Source: Paracoccaceae bacterium (lineage in GTDB: Bacteria > Pseudomonadota > Alphaproteobacteria > Rhodobacterales > Rhodobacteraceae). From it: 5,775 nt of DNA. The stretch covers positions 1-5,775 of the forward strand of contig JALSGY010000050.1 in the NCBI GenBank assembly GCA_026982515.1, in the 5' to 3' direction. The number at the start of each line of letters is the position of its first letter. Positions within the stretch are counted from its first letter, which is position 1. The position numbers were made by a program, and so were the translations under genes. Positions 1 through 5,370 of this stretch are shown piece by piece. A model generated the notes under the pieces. It was not told the origin of the DNA and ran no database searches. It worked only from the letters and a program-made list of their open reading frames with translations.

Positions 1-1234
1 GGCCGAATTCGGAGGCATTGGCCCGGGCGATCACCTCGTCCTCGTCGTCGAAGTCGAGCACCGACATCACGGGGCCGAAGATCTCCTCGCGGGCGATCGT
101 CATCTCGTCGCGAACCCCGGCAAAGACGGTGGGCTCGATCCAGAAGCCGCCTTCGAAACCCTGCACCCCGGGCACCCCGCCGCCGGTCAGGCAGCGCGCG
201 CCCTCGGCCTTGCCGCGCTTTACATATTCCAACACCTTCCGCTGCTGTTCCGCGGAAATCAGCGGACCCATCTGTACATTTTCATCCATCGGGTCGCCGA
301 TCCGGATCGCTTCGGTGCGCGCCACCAGGCGCTCCAGAAAGGCATCGCGGACGGCGCGCTGCACGAACACCCGCGTGCCGTTGGAGCACACCTGCCCGGT
401 GGAGTAGAAATTGCCCAGCATGGCCCCGCCGATGGCGTCTTCCAGATCGGCATCCTCGAAGACGATCAGCGGCGATTTTCCGCCCAGCTCCATCGTCACG
501 TGGCGCATTCCCTCGGCCGCGGCGGCGTAAACCTTCCGGCCCGTGGGCACCGACCCGGTAAGCGACACCTTCGCCACCCCGTCATGCCCCGCCAGCGCCG
601 CACCCACCGCCCCCATGCCCTGCACCACGTTGAACAGCCCGGCAGGGGCGCCGGCCTCGATCAGGATCTCGGCCAGTTTCAGCGCCCCCAGCGGGGTGTT
701 TTCCGAAGGCTTGAACACCATGGCATTGCCGCAGGCCAGCGCCGGCGCGGCCTTCCAGCAGGCGATCTGGGTGGGGTAGTTCCACGCCCCGATACCGGCG
801 CAAACCCCCAGCGGCACCCGTCTGGTATAGGCGAAATCTCGGCCCAGCGGAATCGCCTCGCCATTGATGGTGGGGGCGATCCCCCCAAAGAACTCCAGCG
901 CATCCGCCCCCGATGTGGCATCGGCCACCAGGGTTTCCTGCAGGGGCTTGCCGGTGTCCAGCGTCTCCAGCTCGCTCAGCTCGCGGTTGCGCAGACGGAT
1001 CAGCCGGGCGGCTCGGCGCAGCACCCGGCCGCGCTCCACCGGTGCCAAGGCGGCCCACTCCTGCTGGGCCCGCGCGGCCGAGGCCACCGCGCGCTCGATC
1101 AGCTCGGGCGTGGCAGCGTGAAGCCGCGCGATCACCTCTGCGGTGGCAGGATAGAGGCAGTCGAAGGCCTCGCCCGAGGCGTCCTCGACATATGCGCCAT
1201 CGATGAAATGAGAGGCCGGGGGCTGGGCGCGCAT
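1..1234 (-). CDS. betB: Betaine aldehyde dehydrogenase, partial (C-terminus beyond left edge)
   Basis: This gene encodes an NAD(P)+-dependent aldehyde dehydrogenase that oxidises betaine aldehyde to glycine betaine, the second step of the choline-to-betaine osmoprotectant pathway, in the cytoplasm. Reading the minus strand from an ATG at 1234 gives 411 uninterrupted codons to the window edge, with no stop; E. coli BetB is about 490 residues, so roughly 75 are missing. Family landmarks appear in order: WNYP with the oxyanion Asn (residues 151-154), FKPSE (174-178), the nucleotide-binding GSVPTG (227-232), the catalytic Glu249 in MELGGKSP, the catalytic Cys283 in GQVCSNGTRV, and EEIFGPV with Glu384. 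The start is supported by GGAGGGG 8 bases upstream and by a one-base overlap with the betI stop (TGATG), which suggests translational coupling. A trimethylaminobutyraldehyde dehydrogenase (ALDH9-like) is possible, but the betI neighbour and BetB-like motifs favour BetB. Confidence 0.93.
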   Translation of the reverse strand, partial: MRAQPPASHFIDGAYVEDASGEAFDCLYPATAEVIARLHAATPELIERAVASAARAQQEWAALAPVERGRVLRRAARLIRLRNRELSELETLDTGKPLQETLVADATSGADALEFFGGIAPTINGEAIPLGRDFAYTRRVPLGVCAGIGAWNYPTQIACWKAAPALACGNAMVFKPSENTPLGALKLAEILIEAGAPAGLFNVVQGMGAVGAALAGHDGVAKVSLTGSVPTGRKVYAAAAEGMRHVTMELGGKSPLIVFEDADLEDAIGGAMLGNFYSTGQVCSNGTRVFVQRAVRDAFLERLVARTEAIRIGDPMDENVQMGPLISAEQQRKVLEYVKRGKAEGARCLTGGGVPGVQGFEGGFWIEPTVFAGVRDEMTIAREEIFGPVMSVLDFDDEDEVIARANASEFG

Positions 1235-1839
1235 CAGTGCCGCCCCTCCGCTGCGGCACCGCAAGGGCCAAGGCAGAGCGCCAGGTAATCCTTGACCAGC
1301 GCCCGGGCCTGGCTGCGCTCCGGCGCACCGTCCTGCAGAGCGTGGCGGATGTAGAAGCCATCGATCATCGCCGCCACGCCCTGGGCCACGGCGCGGGCGC
1401 GTTCGGCAGGCAGATGGGCGCGTAACTCATGCACCAGGTTGGAGTGCAGCCGGCGCGCATAGACCCGCAACAGCCTTGCCGCATCGGGCGAATGCTGGGC
1501 CTGTACGTAGAACACAAGCCAGGCGGCAACCACCTCGTCGGCGAACTGCTCGCGCCCCAGCGAGGCGTCGATGATCGCCGAAAGCCGCTGGGCGGGGGTT
1601 TTCGCCCCCGCCATGCGGCGGCGCACCTGGGCGGCAAACTCCGCCAGGATATGGCGCATGGCGGCGAGGAAGATCGCATCCTTCGAATGGAAGTAGTAAT
1701 GCGCCAGCGCCGAGGACATGCCCGCCCGGCGCGCGATCTGGCCCACCGTCACGTCAAGCGAGCCGGCCTTTCCGACCTCGGCGATGGTGGCATCCACAAG
1801 CGCGGCCCGGCGCGCGGCTTCCTGTCCGATCCTGGGCAC
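1234..1839 (-). CDS. betI: BetI, TetR-family choline-responsive repressor
   Basis: BetI-type repressors bind upstream of bet genes and release DNA when choline or betaine aldehyde accumulates. With the GTG start at 1839 the product is 201 residues, close to the 195 of E. coli BetI. The N-terminus has the BetI-like run RRAALVDATIAEVG (residues 10-23). It is followed by a TetR helix-turn-helix at about residues 30-57, where QIARRAGMSSALAHYYFHSK matches the QIARRAGVS...HYF pattern of BetI. The remaining helical part is the ligand/dimer domain. I chose GTG over the upstream in-frame TTG at 1878 because AGGAAGGG lies 5 bases before it and because MPRIGQE resembles known BetI N-termini. The TTG start would add 13 residues without clear similarity to BetI. 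The gene sits directly upstream of and overlaps betB, and a perfect palindrome at 1894-1907 suggests autoregulation. Confidence 0.92.
   Translation of the reverse strand: MPRIGQEAARRAALVDATIAEVGKAGSLDVTVGQIARRAGMSSALAHYYFHSKDAIFLAAMRHILAEFAAQVRRRMAGAKTPAQRLSAIIDASLGREQFADEVVAAWLVFYVQAQHSPDAARLLRVYARRLHSNLVHELRAHLPAERARAVAQGVAAMIDGFYIRHALQDGAPERSQARALVKDYLALCLGPCGAAAEGRH
1243..1249 (-). promoter_or_regulatory. Ribosome binding site of betB inside the end of betI
   Basis: GGAGGGG on the minus strand lies 8 bases before the betB ATG at 1234 and within the last codons of betI. Its position fixes the betB start and fits coupled translation of the two overlapping genes. Confidence 0.6.
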
Positions 1840-1844
1840 GGTTT

Positions 1845-1852
1845 CCCTTCCT
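1845..1852 (-). promoter_or_regulatory. Ribosome binding site of betI (decides the GTG start)
   Basis: AGGAAGGG on the minus strand ends 5 bases before the GTG at 1839-1837. No comparable purine-rich motif precedes the alternative TTG at 1878, so this site favours the 201-residue form of BetI. Confidence 0.65.
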
Positions 1853-1891
1853 GTCTGCCTTGCTGTCCCTGTCGCCAAGGCTGCAGGTTTT

Positions 1892-1909
1892 TTATTGACT
1901 GGTCAATCA
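1892..1909. promoter_or_regulatory. Candidate BetI operator (palindrome)
   Basis: A perfect inverted repeat, ATTGAC-TG-GTCAAT, occupies 1894-1907, with one further matching pair at 1892/1909. It resembles the general form of BetI boxes (TTGATTG...CAATA half-sites), although the spacing and centre differ from my recollection of the E. coli site. It lies 55 bases upstream of the betI GTG start. On the minus strand it contains TTGACC (1906-1901), a possible -35 element, but I see no convincing -10 hexamer at the expected distance. Binding here would block the betI-betB transcript. The site includes the stop codon (1905-1903) of the upstream regulator gene. Confidence 0.7.
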
Positions 1910-2847
1910 GGAAAACGCGCCCCGGCGCGAAATGCCCGTGGCGACGCGCCGAACTCGGCCCGGAAGGCGCGGGTCATGGCGCTGGGGTCGCGATAGCCGC
2001 AGCGCAGGGCGATCTCGGCCACCGACAGCGCCGTCTGCTCCACGTAGCGCCGCGCCGCGGCCAGGCGGATACGCCGATAGACCTGGCGCGGGGAAAGGCT
2101 CAGCTCCTCGCGAAAGCGGCTCTCCAGCAGGCGCTGGCTCACCCCGAGCCCGGCGGCGATGGCGGCAATGGGGCGCGGCTCCTCCAGCGCCTCGCACATC
2201 ACCGAGACCGCCGCCGCCACCAGCTGCGAGCGCGCCCGTGCCATGGCCGGGGGCGCGGCGGTATCGCCATGCATCAGGAGGGCCGCCACCTCGAGGCGCA
2301 GCGCCTCGCCGTGATCGAGCGCGATCATGCGCAGCACCAGATCGAAGGCGGTCATGGCCCCGGCGCAGGACCAGCGCTCGCCCTCTGTCACCACCCGGGC
2401 GCGCACGGCCCGCACCTCGGGGAATGCCTCGGCGAAATCCTCCAGCTCCTGCCAGTGGATGGTGGCGCGCCGGCCCTCCAGCAGGCCCGCCTGCGCCAGC
2501 AGCCAGCTGCCCGCGTCCATCCCCACCAGGCGGGAGAACCGCCGCGAGGCGGCCCGCAGCCCGCGCAGGCAGGCCGGGGAGCCAAGGGTGCGAAAGCCGT
2601 AGCTGGGCATGACGAAAAGCACATCGCCCGCCGCCCCGGCCAGCGCACCTCCGGGGCTTACCGGCAAGCCGCTCGACGAAGTGACGGGCCGGCCGTCGAG
2701 TGTGAGATACTCCCACCGATAAGCCGCATGCCCGAGTATGCCGTTGGCCGCGCGCAGGGGCTCCACCGCATTGGCAAGGCAGTGGTTGGAGAAGTGCTGA
2801 AACAGCAGCACCCCGACATTTCGCCGCTCATTTTTCGTATTCTGCAT
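1903..2847 (-). CDS. GlxA/CdhR-type AraC-family transcriptional regulator with DJ-1/PfpI-like sensor domain
   Basis: This is a two-domain regulator of 314 residues from the ATG at 2847. Residues about 10-195 form a class I glutamine-amidotransferase/DJ-1-like domain, with VGVLLFQHFSN (11-21), AVEPLRAAN (27-35), VLFVMPSYG (76-84) and AGLLEGRRATIHW (120-132). Residues about 225-310 form an AraC-type double helix-turn-helix, ending in VAEIALRCGYRDPSAMTRAF and FGASPRAFR. The segment GMDAGSW (109-115) has Asp where catalytic relatives carry the nucleophilic Cys, so this is a ligand-binding rather than enzymatic domain, as in GbdR/CdhR regulators of glycine betaine and carnitine use. It is transcribed divergently from the carnitine genes and upstream of betI-betB, so it probably activates the former. 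The start is uncertain: an in-frame ATG at 2868 (GGGG five bases upstream) would add seven residues. A start at 2937 would overlap the divergent gene and is unlikely. The inducer cannot be read from the sequence. Confidence 0.88.
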   Translation of the reverse strand: MQNTKNERRNVGVLLFQHFSNHCLANAVEPLRAANGILGHAAYRWEYLTLDGRPVTSSSGLPVSPGGALAGAAGDVLFVMPSYGFRTLGSPACLRGLRAASRRFSRLVGMDAGSWLLAQAGLLEGRRATIHWQELEDFAEAFPEVRAVRARVVTEGERWSCAGAMTAFDLVLRMIALDHGEALRLEVAALLMHGDTAAPPAMARARSQLVAAAVSVMCEALEEPRPIAAIAAGLGVSQRLLESRFREELSLSPRQVYRRIRLAAARRYVEQTALSVAEIALRCGYRDPSAMTRAFRAEFGASPRAFRAGARFPD

Positions 2848-2870
2848 GAAAATGATCCAAAACCGCATGA
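2844..2870 (+). repeat. Direct repeat GCATGA spaced 21 bases (candidate AraC-type half-sites)
   Basis: GCATGA occurs at 2844-2849 and again at 2865-2870, a 21-base period or two helical turns. This is the spacing at which AraC-family proteins commonly bind tandem half-sites. The wider match is C-N-GCATGA-N-A. Each copy contains, on the minus strand, one of the two possible ATG starts of the regulator, so part of the repetition may simply be coding sequence. Confidence 0.35.
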
Positions 2871-2930
2871 TAGCCCCGATCAAGGGGAATAACCTTCCCC
2901 CGTGCGACGGATTCGAAAAAGGGCCCGCCC
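2848..2930. promoter_or_regulatory. Divergent regulator/carnitine-gene control region
   Basis: This 83-base interval separates the regulator start from the BKACE gene start and must hold at least the rightward promoter. I see no clear sigma-70 -35/-10 pair. Two ordered elements are visible. The first is the direct repeat GCATGA at 2844-2849 and 2865-2870, exactly 21 bases apart. The second is a perfect inverted repeat, GGGGAA-N5-TTCCCC, at 2884-2900. AAAAAGGG (2916-2923), 7 bases before the ATG at 2931, is the probable ribosome binding site. Confidence 0.55.
2884..2900. repeat. Inverted repeat GGGGAA-N5-TTCCCC
   Basis: This is a perfect 6-base inverted repeat with a 5-base centre (TAACC) located 30 bases upstream of the rightward ATG. 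It could be an operator or a 5'-leader hairpin of the carnitine-gene transcript. No known binding protein can be named from the sequence alone. Confidence 0.35.
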
Positions 2931-3839
2931 ATGCCACTGGAAATGAACCGCGAAGTCTTCATCACCTGCGCCGTCACCGGCTCGGGCTCCACCCAGAACC
3001 GCAGCCCGCATGTGCCACGCTCGCCCGCCGAGATCGCCGCAAGCGCCATTGCCGCGGCGCGCGCCGGGGCGGCCATCGTCCATTGCCATGTGCGCGACCC
3101 CCAAACCGGCGCACCGGCCCGTGACGTGGCGCTCTACCGCGAAGTCACCGAGCGCATCCGCGAGGCGGAAGTGGACGTGGTGCTCAACCTTACCGCCGGG
3201 ATGGGAGGCGATCTGGTGACCGGCCCGCCCTCGGCACCGCTGCCGCTGGGAAACGGCACCGACATGGCCAGCGCCGAAGAGCGCCTTGCCCATGTGGCCG
3301 AATGCCTGCCCGAGATCGCCACCCTCGATTGCGGCACCATGAACTTCGCCGAGGCCGACTATGTGATGACCAACACGCCGGGGATGCTGGTGGAGATGGG
3401 CCGGATGATGACGGAGCTCGGCGTCAGGCCCGAGATCGAGGCCTTCGACACCGGGCATCTGTGGTATGCGAAGAAGCTGGTGGAAGACGGCGTGCTGGAG
3501 GCCCCGGCCCTGGTGCAGCTGTGCATGGGCATTCCCTGGGGCGCGCCCGATGATCTCAACACCTTCATGGCGATGGTGAACAATGTGCCGGAGGGGTGGC
3601 ATTTCTCGGCCTTCTCCATCGGCCGCAACGAAATGCCCTATGTGGCAGCGGCAGTGCTGGCCGGCGGCAACGTGCGCGTGGGACTGGAAGACAACCTGTG
3701 GCTGGAGAAGGGGGTGCTGGCCACCAACGAGGCTCTGGTGGAGCGCGCGGTCGGGATCGTGGAGCGCATGGGCGCGCGGGTGATCGGCCCCGAAGAGGTG
3801 CGCGAGAAACTGGGGCTGGTGAAAAGGGCGCCGCGGTGA
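2931..3839 (+). CDS. cdhB: BKACE-family (DUF849) beta-keto acid cleavage enzyme, probable 3-dehydrocarnitine cleavage enzyme
   Basis: BKACE enzymes are Zn-dependent TIM-barrel proteins that condense a beta-keto acid with acetyl-CoA and split it into acetoacetate and a new CoA ester. Here the likely substrate is 3-dehydrocarnitine and the product betainyl-CoA. The 302-residue protein has the family start REVFITCAVTGSG (residues 7-19), the metal-binding HCHVRD with His51 and His53, and VRVGLEDN (248-255). In this last motif Arg249, Glu253 and Asp254 have the same spacing as Arg226, Glu230 and Asp231 of the founding enzyme Kce, so the active site looks intact. AAAAAGGG seven bases upstream supports the ATG at 2931; the ATG at 2943 (MNREVF) is an alternative. 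Substrate choice within BKACE cannot be read from these motifs alone; it rests on the adjacent carnitine dehydrogenase/thioesterase gene, which performs the steps before and after. Confidence 0.88.
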   Translation: MPLEMNREVFITCAVTGSGSTQNRSPHVPRSPAEIAASAIAAARAGAAIVHCHVRDPQTGAPARDVALYREVTERIREAEVDVVLNLTAGMGGDLVTGPPSAPLPLGNGTDMASAEERLAHVAECLPEIATLDCGTMNFAEADYVMTNTPGMLVEMGRMMTELGVRPEIEAFDTGHLWYAKKLVEDGVLEAPALVQLCMGIPWGAPDDLNTFMAMVNNVPEGWHFSAFSIGRNEMPYVAAAVLAGGNVRVGLEDNLWLEKGVLATNEALVERAVGIVERMGARVIGPEEVREKLGLVKRAPR

Positions 3840-3851
3840 TTGCGCAACACA

Positions 3852-3912
3852 GGGCTGAGCCTGCCGGGGGGCAGGCAGGCGCAGCCCGGGCCGCAAGCGC
3901 CCCGGGCGGGGC
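3852..3912 (+). other. Cluster of overlapping GC-rich hairpins in the 118-base intercistronic gap
   Basis: Between the BKACE stop (3839) and the next ATG (3958) there is no gene but dense potential RNA structure. Hairpin A pairs GCCTGCC (3859-3865) with GGCAGGC (3870-3876) around a GGGG loop, extended by GGGCTG (3852-3857) with CAGCCC (3882-3887). Hairpin B pairs GCCCGGG (3884-3890) with CCCGGGC (3901-3907). Hairpin C pairs GCCCC (3899-3903) with GGGGC (3908-3912). Outer A and B exclude each other, as do B and C. A C/T-rich stretch follows (3917-3939) but no uridine run, so this is not a classic intrinsic terminator. A role in mRNA processing, stability or partial attenuation between co-oriented genes is possible. 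Confidence 0.5.
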
Positions 3913-3942
3913 TGACCACCTCCCTCTCGCTTCTTCCGCTTG

Positions 3943-3957
3943 GGTCGGAGACCTCCC
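3943..3957 (+). promoter_or_regulatory. Ribosome binding site of the fusion gene
   Basis: GGAG at 3947-3950 lies 7 bases before the ATG at 3958 and sets this start, rather than the in-frame TTG at 3940. It sits in a small potential hairpin, GGTC (3943-3946) with GACC (3950-3953), which could weakly mask it. Confidence 0.5.
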
Positions 3958-5370
3958 ATGACCCGCACCGCCGCCATCATCGGCACCGGCGTGATCGGCG
4001 CCGGCTGGGCCGCCCGGTTTTTGCTGAACGGCTGGGACGTGCGCCTGTTCGACCCGGACCCGGAAGCGCCGCGCAAGACCCGCGCCGTCCTCGAAAACGC
4101 CCGCCACGCGCTGCCGATGCTCTACGACACCACGCTGCCGCCCGAAGGCAGGCTCACCTTCTGCGACATCATCTCGCAAGCCGTCGAAGATGCCGACTGG
4201 ATTCAGGAAAGCATCCCCGAACGCCTGGTGCTGAAGCGCAAGACCTTCCAGAAGATACAGGAGCATTGCCACCCGGACGCGGTGATTGCCTCGTCCACCT
4301 CGGGCTTCAAGCCCTCCGATCTGCAGGGCTGCGCCATGCGGGGCGGGCAGATCATCGTCGCCCACCCGTTCAACCCGGTCTACCTGCTGCCGCTGGTAGA
4401 ACTGGTGACCACCGATGCCAATCCGCCCGCACTGGTCGCCCGGGCCCGGGAAACCCTGCGCGGCCTCGGCATGTTCCCGCTGCGCCTGCGCGCCGAAATC
4501 GACGCCCATGTCGCCGATCGCCTGATGGAGGCCGTCTGGCGCGAAGCGCTGTGGCTGGTGCGCGACGACATCGCCACCACCGAAGAGATCGACAACGCCA
4601 TCCGCTACGGATTCGGCCTGCGCTGGGCGCAAATGGGCCTGTTCGAGACCTTCCGCATCGCCGGCGGCGAAGCCGGCATGCGCCATTTCCTCGCCCAGTT
4701 TGGCCCCTGCCTGCAGTGGCCCTGGACGCGCCTGACCGACGTGCCCGAGTTGACCCCCGAGCTCATCGACAAGATCGCCACCCAGTCCGACGCCCAGTCC
4801 GGCGCGCTGACCATCCGCGAACTGGAACGCCAGCGCGACGACAATCTGGTGGCCATGCTGCGCGCGCTCAAGACCCGCGACGCCGCCGCCGGCGCGTTGA
4901 TCAAGACGCACGAGGCGCGCCTCTGGCCCGACCGCACCACCACGCCCAGCCCGCTGATCACCGTGCGCCGCACCGTCCCCATCGACTGGACCGATTACAA
5001 CGGCCACATGAACGAAAGCCGCTATGGCCAGGTGTTTTCCGATGCCGCGGACGATGTGATGATCAGGATCGGGGCGGACGCCGATTATATCGCGCAGGGC
5101 CTCAGCTATTTCACGGTGGATATCCACATCCAGTTCCGCGCCGAGACCCATGCCGGGCAGATGATCCGGGTGGAGACCCGGGTGGTGGAAGGCGCCGGCA
5201 AGAAACTGCGGCTTGCCCACCGGATGCTCGACGACGAATCCGGTGCGCTTCTGGCCGAGGCCGAGCAACTCCTGATTCACGTCAGCCTGAAAACTCGCCG
5301 CGCCTGCGAGCCCGAGCCGGAGATCGCGGCACGGGCGGCAGCGCTGGCGGCGCAGACCGGAGAAGAGTGA
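3958..5370 (+). CDS. Fused L-carnitine dehydrogenase / betainyl-CoA thioesterase
   Basis: This 470-residue protein joins two enzymes of carnitine breakdown. Residues 1-about 320 are a 3-hydroxyacyl-CoA-dehydrogenase-like L-carnitine dehydrogenase. It has the Rossmann motif GTGVIG (9-14), and Asp32 at the end of strand 2 predicts NAD+ use. SSTSG (112-116) contains the active-site Ser113, HPFNP holds the catalytic His136, and Glu148 in VELV completes the His-Glu pair. Residues about 332-445 are a hotdog-fold acyl-CoA thioesterase with DWTDYNGHMNESRY (343-356). Separate cdhA and cdhC genes encode these activities in Pseudomonas; fused versions are known in some alphaproteobacteria. The dehydrogenase makes 3-dehydrocarnitine for the upstream BKACE enzyme, and the thioesterase hydrolyses the resulting betainyl-CoA to glycine betaine. 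The chosen ATG has GGAG seven bases upstream. The C-terminal 25 residues are Ala/Glu-rich. Arginine codon use differs between the halves: mostly CGC in the first, half CGG in the second. Confidence 0.92.
   Translation: MTRTAAIIGTGVIGAGWAARFLLNGWDVRLFDPDPEAPRKTRAVLENARHALPMLYDTTLPPEGRLTFCDIISQAVEDADWIQESIPERLVLKRKTFQKIQEHCHPDAVIASSTSGFKPSDLQGCAMRGGQIIVAHPFNPVYLLPLVELVTTDANPPALVARARETLRGLGMFPLRLRAEIDAHVADRLMEAVWREALWLVRDDIATTEEIDNAIRYGFGLRWAQMGLFETFRIAGGEAGMRHFLAQFGPCLQWPWTRLTDVPELTPELIDKIATQSDAQSGALTIRELERQRDDNLVAMLRALKTRDAAAGALIKTHEARLWPDRTTTPSPLITVRRTVPIDWTDYNGHMNESRYGQVFSDAADDVMIRIGADADYIAQGLSYFTVDIHIQFRAETHAGQMIRVETRVVEGAGKKLRLAHRMLDDESGALLAEAEQLLIHVSLKTRRACEPEPEIAARAAALAAQTGEE
5359..5365 (+). 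promoter_or_regulatory. Ribosome binding site of the acyl-CoA dehydrogenase gene
   Basis: GGAGAAG lies within the last codons of the fusion gene, with GGAG seven bases before the ATG at 5370. Together with the TGATG stop/start overlap it supports coupled translation and fixes the start. Confidence 0.55.

Noticed and set aside
500..1361. Open frames on both strands (262 codons plus, 259 codons minus) across betB
   Set aside because: Both are out of frame with betB, whose 411 codons carry all aldehyde dehydrogenase motifs without interruption.
1876..1906. A full sigma-70 promoter for betI with TTGACC at 1906-1901
   Set aside because: The -35-like hexamer is good, but the hexamers 17-18 bases downstream (CAGCCT, AGCCTT) do not resemble a -10, so only the operator is annotated.
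1429..2892. 487-codon plus-strand open frame opposite betI and the AraC-type regulator
   Set aside because: It is a shadow frame: its product lacks any domain, while the minus strand encodes TetR and AraC helix-turn-helix proteins with correct lengths.
2848..2937. Extension of the AraC-type regulator to a start at 2937
   Set aside because: It would overlap the divergent BKACE start, and the added residues have no family similarity. Starts at 2847 or 2868 fit better.
3859..3939. Intrinsic transcription terminator after the BKACE gene
   Set aside because: The stems are strong, but only a mixed C/T stretch follows with no T-run, and the next gene is co-oriented and belongs to the same pathway. 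It is annotated as intercistronic structure instead.
2880..4076. 398-codon minus-strand open frame antisense to the BKACE gene
   Set aside because: The His/Gly/Arg-rich product has no domain, and the frame crosses the intercistronic gap and both gene ends. The plus strand shows the HCH metal motif and an intact BKACE protein.
3565..5280. 571-codon open frame on the minus strand, antisense to the fusion gene
   Set aside because: Its translation is rich in Gly, His, Ala and Arg with no recognisable domain. The plus strand carries clear dehydrogenase and thioesterase motifs with C/G third positions, which routinely leave long open antisense frames in high-GC DNA.
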